Shown piece after piece: positions 1-5,314 of a DNA stretch of 5,452 bases (positions within the stretch are counted from its first letter, which is position 1; each line of letters begins with the position of its first letter). Position numbers and translations under genes: made by a program. The stretch covers positions 1 through 5,452 of the forward strand of contig APFI01000339.1 in assembly GCA_000403945.1 (NCBI GenBank), read 5' to 3'. The DNA is from Desulfovibrio sp. Dsv1. Its GTDB lineage: Bacteria > Desulfobacterota > Desulfovibrionia > Desulfovibrionales > Desulfovibrionaceae. A model generated the notes under the pieces. That model had not been told where the DNA came from. It made no database searches and was given only the letters and a program-made list of their open reading frames with translations.

Positions 1-244
1 TGGTGGACTCGCTGCTGGGACGGGAACTCGTCACATAGGTATAGCTCAGGGAGGTAACCACAAAGATGATGGCCATCAGCGTGGTGAGCTTGGCCAAGAT
101 GCCGCCCGCGCCGCCGCTGCCGAACACCGAGGTATTGCCGCCGCCGAAAATGACACCCATACCTTCCTTGCCCGCCTGAAGCAGGACCAGAATGACCAGC
201 AATACGCACACAATAATATGCAGCGTAAGAATAAGAGTCTGCAC
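1..244 (-). CDS. secG: Protein-export membrane protein SecG (partial, C-terminus off the left edge)
   Basis: SecG is the small accessory subunit of the SecYEG translocon in the inner membrane and assists SecA-driven export. The visible 81 residues show a first hydrophobic helix (about residues 3-22), then the family signature LLQAGKEGMG (21-30), the Gly-rich cytoplasmic loop FGGGNTSVFGSGG, and a second helix (about 50-70, LAKLTTLMAIIFVVTSL). The start is GTG at 244: a strong Shine-Dalgarno run (GAGGAGGAG, complement of 248-256) lies just upstream, while the nearby ATG at 258 is in another frame. The reading frame is still open at the window edge, where a Ser/Thr-rich tail begins. It is the last visible gene of the rimI-tpiA-secG block, 119 nt below the tpiA stop. 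Identification is firm; only the end is missing. Confidence 0.93.
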   Translation of the reverse strand, partial: MQTLILTLHIIVCVLLVILVLLQAGKEGMGVIFGGGNTSVFGSGGAGGILAKLTTLMAIIFVVTSLSYTYVTSSRPSSEST

Positions 245-288
245 GAACTCCTCCTCATCGCCCGGCACAGGCCCGGCGGTGCGTCCCC

Positions 289-334
289 AAAAAACAAAGA
301 TAAGCCGCTCTCGCCTTGCACAAACGCGGAGCGG
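289..334 (-). terminator. Possible intrinsic terminator or attenuator between tpiA and secG
   Basis: Read on the minus strand, CCGCTC (334-329) pairs with GAGCGG (310-305), and CGC/GCG pairs inside it with one bulged A. The loop is about 11 nt. A T-rich stretch with a run of six T follows (304-289). It begins about 30 nt after the tpiA stop, where a terminator would sit. The T tract is interrupted and the loop is large, so it may only reduce read-through into secG. No good promoter for secG is visible in the 44 nt between this element and the secG start. Confidence 0.4.
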
Positions 335-363
335 ACAGACAGGGACGCAGGGATGGGCGTTTA

Positions 364-1128
364 CTACGATCCGATAATCTGTAGAAAACTTTGCGCCTCT
401 AAGGATGAGGCTCCTACCAGAAGACCGTCCACATTGTCAAGTCCGACCAAGCCGAAGGCATTGGCCGGTTTGACGCTGCCGCCGTACAGAATGGGAAGTT
501 CAGCGGCGGTCTCGCCCAGTATGTCTGCAAGCAACGCGCGCAGAGCCGCGTGCGCCTCCTGCACCTCCACCGGACCGGCCACCTTGCCCGTGCCGATGGC
601 CCAAACAGGCTCATAGGCTACAACCAATCGCTCGGCCAGAGCGCCGCTCAGGGCTTCCGGCAGCGGATCCAGAGCTGTGGAAAGCTGACGGGACAGCACG
701 TCCCTGAGCCGCCCGGCCTCACGTTCATGCAGCATTTCGCCCACGCAGAGCATAACCTTGAAGCCCTGCGCCAAGGCAAAGGCGGTCTTGCGGGCTATCA
801 GCTCGTCACTTTCGTTGAAGACATGACGACGCTCGGAATGGCCGACCAGAACCCAAGTCGCGCCCACATCATTCAGCATTCCCGTCGAAATTTCTCCGGT
901 AAAGGCTCCCTGCCCGGCGGGATAAAAATTCTGCCCGCCCACAGCCAAGTTCTTTTTGCCGGTAAAAACCTCTGCCACCACGTCAACGGCCATAAATGGC
1001 GGAAAAACCAGCACCAAACGATCATGCGGCGTGCCGTCGGCCAAGGCCAGCGCCAATTCGGCGGCGGTTTGCGCGGCTTCAGGGCGCGTTTTATACATCT
1101 TCCAGTTGGCGGCAATAATTTTTTGCAT
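364..1128 (-). CDS. tpiA: Triosephosphate isomerase
   Basis: Interconverts dihydroxyacetone phosphate and glyceraldehyde 3-phosphate in glycolysis and gluconeogenesis; a cytosolic (beta/alpha)8 barrel. The 254 residues match the usual length of about 250. All active-site elements are visible: Asn8 and Lys10 in AANWKMYKT, the electrophile His97 in VLVGHSERR, the catalytic base Glu173 in AYEPVWAIGTG with the flexible loop 6 (about 175-184), and the phosphate-gripping segments YGGSVKPAN (215-223) and GLLVGASSL (235-243). The ATG at 1128 has an AAGG-type ribosome binding site 7 nt upstream. It lies 21 nt downstream of the rimI stop, so the two are probably co-transcribed. Nothing suggests loss of function. 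Confidence 0.98.
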   Translation of the reverse strand: MQKIIAANWKMYKTRPEAAQTAAELALALADGTPHDRLVLVFPPFMAVDVVAEVFTGKKNLAVGGQNFYPAGQGAFTGEISTGMLNDVGATWVLVGHSERRHVFNESDELIARKTAFALAQGFKVMLCVGEMLHEREAGRLRDVLSRQLSTALDPLPEALSGALAERLVVAYEPVWAIGTGKVAGPVEVQEAHAALRALLADILGETAAELPILYGGSVKPANAFGLVGLDNVDGLLVGASSLEAQSFLQIIGS

Positions 1129-1149
1129 AACAGTACCTTTGGCTGGGGA

Positions 1150-1626
1150 TCATTCTTGCAGGGAACAAACGTAAATCAGCGCGTCTTCGCCGCTGTCCGT
1201 ATAATAGCGTGGGCGCACGCCGACTTGGCGGAAACCGCTGCTCCGGTAGAGGGCAATGGCCGCGTGGTTGCCCACCCGCACTTCAAGTAAGATTTTCTGC
1301 ATACCCATTTTGCGGGCCACATGCAAGGCCGCGTTCAGGATGCGGCGTCCGAAGCCTTTGCGACGCTCTTCAGGAACCACGGCCAAGTTGAGTATTTCCA
1401 GCTCATCAAGGGTATGATATACGGAAATATAGGCCAGCAGTTCCGGCTTCCGGAAAAGGCCGAAAGCCGCGAAGGCCGACTGTGCAAAGGCCGCGCGGCA
1501 CTGCGCTTCGGACCAGGGCAGGGAAAAACAGCGCCGCTCAAGCGCGTGCATGCTCGTGGCGTGGCGCGCGTCAAGACGCTGAAAAAGCGGCGTTGAGGAA
1601 GCTGAAATGGAAACGGATCCGTCCAT
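1150..1626 (-). CDS. rimI: RimI-type GNAT N-acetyltransferase
   Basis: GNAT-fold enzyme. RimI acetylates the N-terminal Ala of ribosomal protein S18 using acetyl-CoA. The 158 residues compare with about 148 in E. coli RimI; the excess is an N-terminal extension of roughly 12 residues. Visible signatures are SLPWSE (35-40), the central strand LEILNLAVVPE (76-86), the acetyl-CoA P-loop RRKGFG (88-93), LLEVRVGNHAAIALY (113-127) and YYTDSGEDALI (141-151). Glu115 and Tyr127 sit 12 residues apart, as do catalytic Glu103 and Tyr115 of E. coli RimI. The start is the only usable one: an in-frame TAA lies just upstream, and AAAGG precedes the ATG by 9 nt. The 5' end overlaps the divergent Nudix gene by 20 bp. 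It leads the tpiA-secG block. No convincing promoter was seen; one would have to lie inside the Nudix gene. Some GNATs of this group have other targets, so the substrate is inferred. Confidence 0.9.
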   Translation of the reverse strand: MDGSVSISASSTPLFQRLDARHATSMHALERRCFSLPWSEAQCRAAFAQSAFAAFGLFRKPELLAYISVYHTLDELEILNLAVVPEERRKGFGRRILNAALHVARKMGMQKILLEVRVGNHAAIALYRSSGFRQVGVRPRYYTDSGEDALIYVCSLQE

Positions 1627-2143
1627 GAAACAAAACCTTTATCCGGGCCTGAAAAACGCCGCATCCTTTCTGGAGGTAGTGGACGAACGCAACACGCCGC
1701 TCTGCGTCATGGCCGAAAAAGATGTGCTGCGCCAGCGTCTGCGCCATCGCGCCACCGCCCTGCTGATCCGTGACAGCGCGGGGCGGGCGTTGCTGACCTT
1801 TCGCGCGGGGTGCGGCTGGGGCTTTTCATCATTTGCCCTAGTCAGGGCGGGACAGGCCTTTGAGACGCGGGCCCGCGCCATGCTGCGCGAGGACTGGCGC
1901 AAGGAAGGCGGCCGTCTGTTGTCCCTGGGCCTTTGTCCTCCCTGCCCGGAAAGCCGTCAGGCGTTTGTGGCCCTGTTTGAAGCCCGTCTGTCCGTCGCCC
2001 TAGCCGTGCAAAAAGCTCTTGATCCGGACCGGAACATGCTGCTGGATTATGACGAACTCAAAGGCCTGCGCGCGCATTTCGATGCTCTGCTCTCTCCCTT
2101 CATGCGGGTGGCCGTGCAGGGCGGCTATGTACGTCCGCGCTGA
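1607..2143 (+). CDS. Nudix-fold, IDI-like protein with degenerate Nudix box
   Basis: The N-terminus FLEVVDERNTPLCVM (21-35), then LRHRATALLIRDSAGRALL (45-63), is typical of the IDI-like Nudix family (isopentenyl-diphosphate isomerase type 1 relatives): a strand, the H-R-A motif, then a strand ending in Arg. The Nudix box G-x5-E-x7-RE-U-x-EE-x-G-U can be aligned as R80-x5-E86-x7-R94-E95-D96-W97-R98-K99-E100-G101-G102. E86 and the RE pair are kept, but the first Gly is Arg and the metal-binding EE pair is Arg-Lys. The IDI catalytic Cys region also lacks a Cys. It therefore probably does not work as a classical IDI or Nudix hydrolase. The C-terminal part (FVALFEARL, MLLDYDELKGL) fits the rest of the fold. 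ATG 1607 is preferred over ATG 1625 because GAGG (1595-1598) sits 8 nt upstream. It is divergent from rimI, and its 3' end overlaps a phosphatase remnant on the other strand. The function is unknown. Confidence 0.82.
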   Translation: METDPSMKQNLYPGLKNAASFLEVVDERNTPLCVMAEKDVLRQRLRHRATALLIRDSAGRALLTFRAGCGWGFSSFALVRAGQAFETRARAMLREDWRKEGGRLLSLGLCPPCPESRQAFVALFEARLSVALAVQKALDPDRNMLLDYDELKGLRAHFDALLSPFMRVAVQGGYVRPR

Positions 2144-2407
2144 ACCGGAGAAATCCGGAAACGGGTTCAGGCCGTTTTCGCCAACTTCCTCCACCTCCAC
2201 CAGAAGCCAGTCCGCAGCCAGCTCGCAAGGTTTCAGTCCCGCCTCGTAAAAAGCGTCCAGACGCCCGCAGGCCAGATACGCCAAATCCACCGATGCGGAC
2301 GACCAAGGCAACAACAGCGTGTGCAATTCCTCGGGCAACATTGCGGCGGGCAAGAAGTTATCCATTTCCCAGTCAATGAGTTGACCGGTATCACGGCAAC
2401 AGGCTTT
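2000..2407 (-). pseudogene. Remnant of an inositol monophosphatase (IMPase/SuhB-like) gene, C-terminal part only
   Basis: The reading frame is open from a TAG at 2410-2408 down to a stop at 2002-2000, with an ATG at 2365. The segment SASVDLAYLACGRLDAFYE followed by AGLKPCELAADWLLVEV is the C-terminal signature of the IMPase family, usually G-S-A-x-x-D-L-A-Y-V-A-x-G-R-x-D-G-F-x-E then L-x-P-W-D-x-A-A-G. Homology starts before the ATG (CRDTGQLIDWEMDNF resembles the Y-R-D region), so the ATG is not a natural start. The whole N-terminal half, with the E-E metal site and the DPxDGT motif, is missing. The surviving metal site is damaged: PWD is PCE and the following Gly is Asp. Likeness fades near 2090; the rest down to 2000 is probably just open antisense of the Nudix gene. 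The upstream half appears replaced by the IS remnant. An annotation pipeline might call it a 121-residue hypothetical protein from 2365. Confidence 0.7.
2140..2176 (+). terminator. Possible terminator at the stop of the Nudix gene
   Basis: CTGAACC (2140-2146, containing the TGA stop) can pair with GGTTCAG (2164-2170). Alternatively, CCGGA (2145-2149) and TCCGG (2154-2158) close a GAAA tetraloop. A short run of four T follows at about 2174. The site also lies in the phosphatase remnant on the other strand, and the T tract is weak, so this could be chance. Confidence 0.25.
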
Positions 2408-2672
2408 CTATATCCAGAGCTTGTTTTTTGATTTTAGAAAGCGCCACATTAAAATTTCGTGTCCAGCGAAAAACAGCGGGGGTGAAACATGAAACAGCCG
2501 GGCAATGGCGGACGGGGACAGACCCATCACATAAAGCTTTTTTCATTTGCCGGACGGCCTCGGGGAGCGGTTCGGGCAAATTGGAATTCGCAATCCCCGC
2601 AACGATACCTTTGCCTTCTCGGAACCTTTCCGCCCCGGTATGCCGCTTGGGGCAATTGGGCTTTGCTTCCAT
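2391..2672 (-). mobile_element. Decayed IS1-like transposase 5' fragment (frameshifted)
   Basis: A single frame (93 codons from ATG 2672) is open, but the recognisable protein hops between frames. MEAKPNCPKRHTGAERF is in frame A (2672 to about 2622). RRQRYRCGDCEFQF, then ARTAPRGRPANEKSF, is in frame B (about 2619-2534). KLYVMGLSPSAIARLFHVS is in frame C (2539-2483). PAVFRWTRNF is back in frame A (from 2480). Joined, these give the N-terminal layout of IS1-family InsA-like proteins: a zinc ribbon (C-P-x-[C] ... C-x2-C, with the second Cys now Arg), the linker T-x-R-G-R-P, and a helix-turn-helix ending in V-F-R-W. A strong GGAGGAG ribosome binding site (complement of 2677-2683) lies just upstream of ATG 2672, so the original start is intact. 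No catalytic domain follows, so it cannot transpose. The IS family is tentative; the decay is directly visible. Confidence 0.65.
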
Positions 2673-2695
2673 ATCTCTCCTCCACTGGAAGGATA

Positions 2696-2711
2696 TAACA
2701 TGCTTATGTTA
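2696..2711. repeat. 16-bp perfect hairpin TAACAT-GCTT-ATGTTA
   Basis: Perfect 6-bp arms with a 4-nt loop, in the AT-rich gap between the mreB stop (2729) and the transposase remnant. It could be part of the IS end or a remnant of the mreB terminator. There is no T run on either side, so I would not call it a terminator. Confidence 0.4.
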
Positions 2712-2728
2712 GATTGTTAATACTCTTG

Positions 2729-3754
2729 TCAGTTGATGAAAACAGCCTGATAGGCCCGGCGGTCAAGCATAACTTTGGCTGTACCACGCAGAACCGTGGT
2801 CAGTGGATCCTTGTCCACAAAGACCTTGAGGCGGGTTTCGCGGGCGATGACCTGATCCAGGCCCTTGAGCAGCGAACCGCCGCCAGCCATAAGCATGCCG
2901 TTGCGGTAAATATCGGCGGAAAGTTCGGGCGGCGTTTTTTCCAGAGCGAGCAGCACAGTCTCCAGAATGGCTTGTATGGGGTCACGCAAAGCCTCGCGGA
3001 TGTGCCCATCGCTTACGGTTACCACTTTGGGCGTACCCTGCACCAGATCCTTGCCGGAAACCTCCAGAGACGGGGCATTGGCCTGGGGCATGGCCGAACC
3101 CAGAATTTTTTTGACATTCTCCGCCGTGTTCTCGCCCAGCTCCATACGAAAGACGTCGCGCATATAGCGCTGCACGGCCAGATTCATGGCGTCGCCAGCC
3201 ACGCGGATGGACTGGGCGTTGGCGATGCCCGCCAGAGAAATGACCGCCACCTCGCTGGTGCCCCCTCCAATGTCCAACACCAAGTTGCCCAGCGGCTCAT
3301 GGATGGGCAGATCGGCGCCGATAGCTGCGGCCATGGGCTCCTCCACCAGCCCCACATCAGCAGCGCCGGCCAGCAGGGCGGAATCAATGACGGCCCTTTT
3401 TTCCACTTGGGTGATGCCTGTTGGGATGCAGATGACTATGGAAGGTTTGACCAGACGCAGACCGTCGATGGCCTTGCGCACGAAATAGGCGAGCATTTCG
3501 CGGGTGACATCGAAATCCGCGATGACGCCATCCTTCATGGGACGAATGGCGCGGATGCGCTTGGGAGTGCGACCCAGAAAATCCTTGGCTCCGGCACCCA
3601 CGGCCAGCACGGCGTTTTTTTGGGTATCAATGGCCACCACCGAAGGCTCATTGATCACAATGCCGTGGGATCTGGTATAGAGCAGGGTGTTGGCCGTGCC
3701 CAGATCCATGGCTATGTCTTTGGAGAAAAAACGAAAAAAACGCTGCAGAAACAT
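2729..3754 (-). CDS. mreB: Rod shape-determining protein MreB
   Basis: Bacterial actin that polymerises on ATP under the inner membrane and guides lateral wall synthesis in rod cells. The 341 residues are close to the usual 335-350. A Phe-rich amphipathic N-terminus (MFLQRFFRFFSKD) fits the membrane-binding helix of Gram-negative MreB. The actin-fold motifs are in order: phosphate 1 DLGTANT (17-23), VEEPMAAAIGA with the catalytic-region Glu (137-147), phosphate 2 DIGGGTSEVAVIS (161-173), SIRVAGDAMN (182-191) and the adenosine motif MAGGGSLLKGLD (289-300). The late motif, usually G-T-G, reads RGTA (323-326), a mild departure. The ATG is 2 nt after the stop of the GAF gene and has no good ribosome binding site of its own, so translation is probably coupled. 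mreC and mreD are absent downstream, where the IS scar begins. It could be one of two MreB paralogues in the genome. Confidence 0.95.
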   Translation of the reverse strand: MFLQRFFRFFSKDIAMDLGTANTLLYTRSHGIVINEPSVVAIDTQKNAVLAVGAGAKDFLGRTPKRIRAIRPMKDGVIADFDVTREMLAYFVRKAIDGLRLVKPSIVICIPTGITQVEKRAVIDSALLAGAADVGLVEEPMAAAIGADLPIHEPLGNLVLDIGGGTSEVAVISLAGIANAQSIRVAGDAMNLAVQRYMRDVFRMELGENTAENVKKILGSAMPQANAPSLEVSGKDLVQGTPKVVTVSDGHIREALRDPIQAILETVLLALEKTPPELSADIYRNGMLMAGGGSLLKGLDQVIARETRLKVFVDKDPLTTVLRGTAKVMLDRRAYQAVFIN

Positions 3755-3756
3755 GA

Positions 3757-4794
3757 CTACAGTTCTTTGCCGGACGGCATGGGCGCGATGTCCGGATCAT
3801 AGGCTTGCGGGCCGTCGCTGTGCACCTTGGCCTTGGGCAGCATGGTCCGCAGCCGGGTTTTGAAGTACAGATTTTCTAGGAAAAGTGCCAGATGATCCAC
3901 AGCCTGGCGCACGAAGCTGCGCATGCTCTCGTCGATCTGGCGGGGACTGGTGTGTGCCAGACAAAGCACGCCGCGCGTACTTTTGTTGACCATCACCGGC
4001 ATGCACATAGCGGCCTGAAAATCAGGCATGTCCGGCAGCTTGCCGAACAGCACCGAGGCCGGAGCTCCTTCCACGCCTTCGGCCACCACTGGCTGGTCAT
4101 TGCGGAAGACCCATCCGGCGATGCCGCTGCCCATGGGCAGAATCAGCGGTTCGCCGTCCATCAGCAACAGACGGGCCGACTCGCATTCCACACAGTAGGT
4201 TTCGCCGGGCGCGTCCACCGAAGCGAAGGCGCAGTAGTCAAAACCTGTGGCGTCGACCATGGTGTGCAGATAATTCTGCAAAAACTGCGGCCAGCGCTTG
4301 TAGCGGAAGCGCAAGTCCTGGATAACTCCCAGTTCCGCGAAATAACGCGGAATATCCCCGGTCAGTTCCTGGCGGCCCATGCTGCCCTGCTGGCGGGAAA
4401 TCAGTTCCGCGAAGAGCTGGAGTATCTTGTGATCCCTGTCGGAAAAAGAGTACTGCCGCTTGCTGTCCACGCACAACGCGCCGCCTGTGGGCACCGGACA
4501 GCCCATGAAGGCCTTGATGCTGGCTTCCTCGCCACCCTCGTAATAGTCCAGATTGCTCTGCCGCTGATCAAAATTGGGCACCAGCAAGGGCTGGCGGTTG
4601 CGGATGATCCAGCCCACCAGCCCTCTGCCCGGCAGGATGGCGATGTCGGGAGAAATCTTGTCGCCCAAGCTGAAGGCTGCGGACAGATGATGGGTCTTGC
4701 CTTCCTCGTCAGGCAGAAACAGCACGGCCGAATAAGCGTCAAAAACGCTGCAAACAATGCTCAGAATATGTTTCTCAAGAGAATTTGCGGTCAT
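3757..4794 (-). CDS. Tandem GAF-domain protein, upstream partner of MreB
   Basis: The 345 residues hold two GAF modules and no output domain that I can see. GAF1 (about 5-137) opens with the helix LEKHILSIVCSVFDAYSAVLF, then has the typical GRGLVGWIIRNRQPLLVPNF and GALCVDS, and ends in the helix FSDRDHKILQLFAELIS. GAF2 (about 165-310) has GFDYCAFASVD, GSGIAGWVFRNDQPVVAEGV, AAMCMPVMV, RGVLCLAH and a closing helix. GAF domains bind small ligands such as cyclic nucleotides or sense redox state; the ligand here is unknown. No signal peptide, membrane span, kinase, GGDEF or HTH is visible, so it is probably a cytosolic sensor or scaffold acting through a partner. The start ATG 4794 lacks a Shine-Dalgarno but is preceded by a promoter and an ATGA-coupled short reading frame. 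It is co-transcribed with mreB, which suggests a role linked to cell shape; that role is an inference. Confidence 0.88.
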   Translation of the reverse strand: MTANSLEKHILSIVCSVFDAYSAVLFLPDEEGKTHHLSAAFSLGDKISPDIAILPGRGLVGWIIRNRQPLLVPNFDQRQSNLDYYEGGEEASIKAFMGCPVPTGGALCVDSKRQYSFSDRDHKILQLFAELISRQQGSMGRQELTGDIPRYFAELGVIQDLRFRYKRWPQFLQNYLHTMVDATGFDYCAFASVDAPGETYCVECESARLLLMDGEPLILPMGSGIAGWVFRNDQPVVAEGVEGAPASVLFGKLPDMPDFQAAMCMPVMVNKSTRGVLCLAHTSPRQIDESMRSFVRQAVDHLALFLENLYFKTRLRTMLPKAKVHSDGPQAYDPDIAPMPSGKEL

Positions 4795-4857
4795 AGCGCG
4801 TGGGGTTGAAGGTGACGAGGCGCGGCAATTGGAACAAAGGATCGCATGCGCTGACTT

Positions 4858-4886
4858 GTTGTAGCAAAGCGTTTCCGGCGTCGCAA
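4858..4886 (-). promoter_or_regulatory. Sigma70-like promoter for the GAF-mreB operon
   Basis: On the minus strand TTGCGA (4886-4881) is followed by a 17-nt spacer and TACAAC (4863-4858), each with four of six consensus bases. The predicted transcription start is about 4851-4852, giving a leader of about 57 nt to the GAF start. Position, spacing and orientation fit; no better candidate was noticed in the stretch. Confidence 0.5.
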
Positions 4887-4896
4887 CCGCTTTCGC

Positions 4897-4924
4897 GCCT
4901 GACGCTGTCCTTGTCTCGTCAGGC
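4897..4924. promoter_or_regulatory. Inverted repeat upstream of the promoter, candidate regulator site
   Basis: GCCTGACG (4897-4904) and CGTCAGGC (4917-4924) are perfect 8-bp arms around a 12-nt spacer. The dyad lies 10 bp upstream of the proposed -35 box, about -46 to -73 from the predicted start, where an activator commonly binds. It has no T run, so it does not look like a terminator. The binding protein is unknown. Confidence 0.4.
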
Positions 4925-5111
4925 TGAACGGCTCCGGATAGCGGTCAGGAATGACACCGCATTTTTCGCGTGCCGGGTCGCAATGCCGCGCCATCGCTTC
5001 AAAATGAAGGAATGCGTTCTCTATCGGATATCGGGCCTTGCAAGGCTTCTGTCGCAATCACGCCACCCCTTGCGGTTTTTCCTCGGAGGAATGACCGCTT
5101 CCATATGACCT

Positions 5112-5129
5112 GAGGCACGCTTTTGCCTC
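5112..5129. repeat. Hairpin GAGGCA-N6-TGCCTC
   Basis: Perfect 6-bp arms around a 6-nt loop in the non-coding stretch. No T run follows on either strand. The GAGGC core of its arms is shared with the larger hairpin near 5250. Confidence 0.35.
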
Positions 5130-5234
5130 CCAGCTTATTGCGCGGGGGACGGATGTTGGGACGGTAGCGAAGCTCCCTGGCCATTCCTCCCCGCAAATGG
5201 TCTATCAGCACTACCAGCATATTTCCACCGTGCA

Positions 5235-5264
5235 AAGCGGGAGGCTGTGGAAAGCCTCCCGTTT
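5235..5264 (+). terminator. Strong hairpin, possible intrinsic terminator
   Basis: CGGGAGGCT (5238-5246) and AGCCTCCCG (5253-5261) form 9 perfect pairs around GTGGAA. On the plus strand one G-U and two A-U pairs extend the stem to 12. The downstream T tract is short (TTT then CTCC); on the minus strand it is CTTTG. No plus-strand gene precedes it. It may instead end a minus-strand gene entering from the right of the window, insulating the GAF-mreB promoter. Confidence 0.4.
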
Positions 5265-5301
5265 CTCCTGAAAGACGCTTGGCGCAATCCATAAAACACC
5301 G

Positions 5302-5314
5302 CCGCCGAAGGCGG
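5302..5314 (-). terminator. Small GC hairpin with T-rich tail, possible terminator of a gene beyond the right edge
   Basis: On the minus strand CCGCC-TTC-GGCGG is followed within a few bases by TGTTTTAT. The tight loop and later T run resemble a weak intrinsic terminator. No coding sequence ending just upstream could be recognised in the window. Confidence 0.25.

Noticed and set aside
550..1290. 246-codon plus-strand reading frame opposite tpiA and the end of rimI
   Set aside because: It crosses two well-identified genes on the other strand and has no family resemblance.
2391..2672. Reading the 93-codon frame as an intact novel small protein
   Set aside because: Conserved IS pieces fall in the other two frames over its middle part, so the open frame is a product of decay.
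2428..2712. 94-codon plus-strand frame opposite the IS remnant
   Set aside because: The other strand shows zinc ribbon and helix-turn-helix pieces; this frame shows nothing recognisable.
2714..3802. 362-codon plus-strand reading frame over the whole of mreB
   Set aside because: It is antisense to an unmistakable MreB; its protein is His/Gly/Gln-rich with no domain, as expected from the complement of GC-rich codons.
3892..4809. 305-codon plus-strand reading frame opposite the GAF gene
   Set aside because: Antisense shadow of a gene with clear GAF motifs; no ribosome binding site and no recognisable protein feature.
4941..4965. Plus-strand hairpin GCGGT/ACCGC followed by TTTTT as a terminator
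   Set aside because: Only 5 bp with a 10-nt loop, and no plus-strand gene lies upstream of it.
4791..5057. 88-codon minus-strand frame (MRQKPC...) upstream of the GAF gene
   Set aside because: It is Arg/Lys-rich low-quality protein, runs through the promoter and dyad, and lacks a ribosome binding site. Only its last 18 codons are of interest, as an upstream reading frame.
4800..5108. 102-codon plus-strand frame (MGLKVTRR...)
   Set aside because: No ribosome binding site or domain, and it covers the promoter region on the opposite strand.
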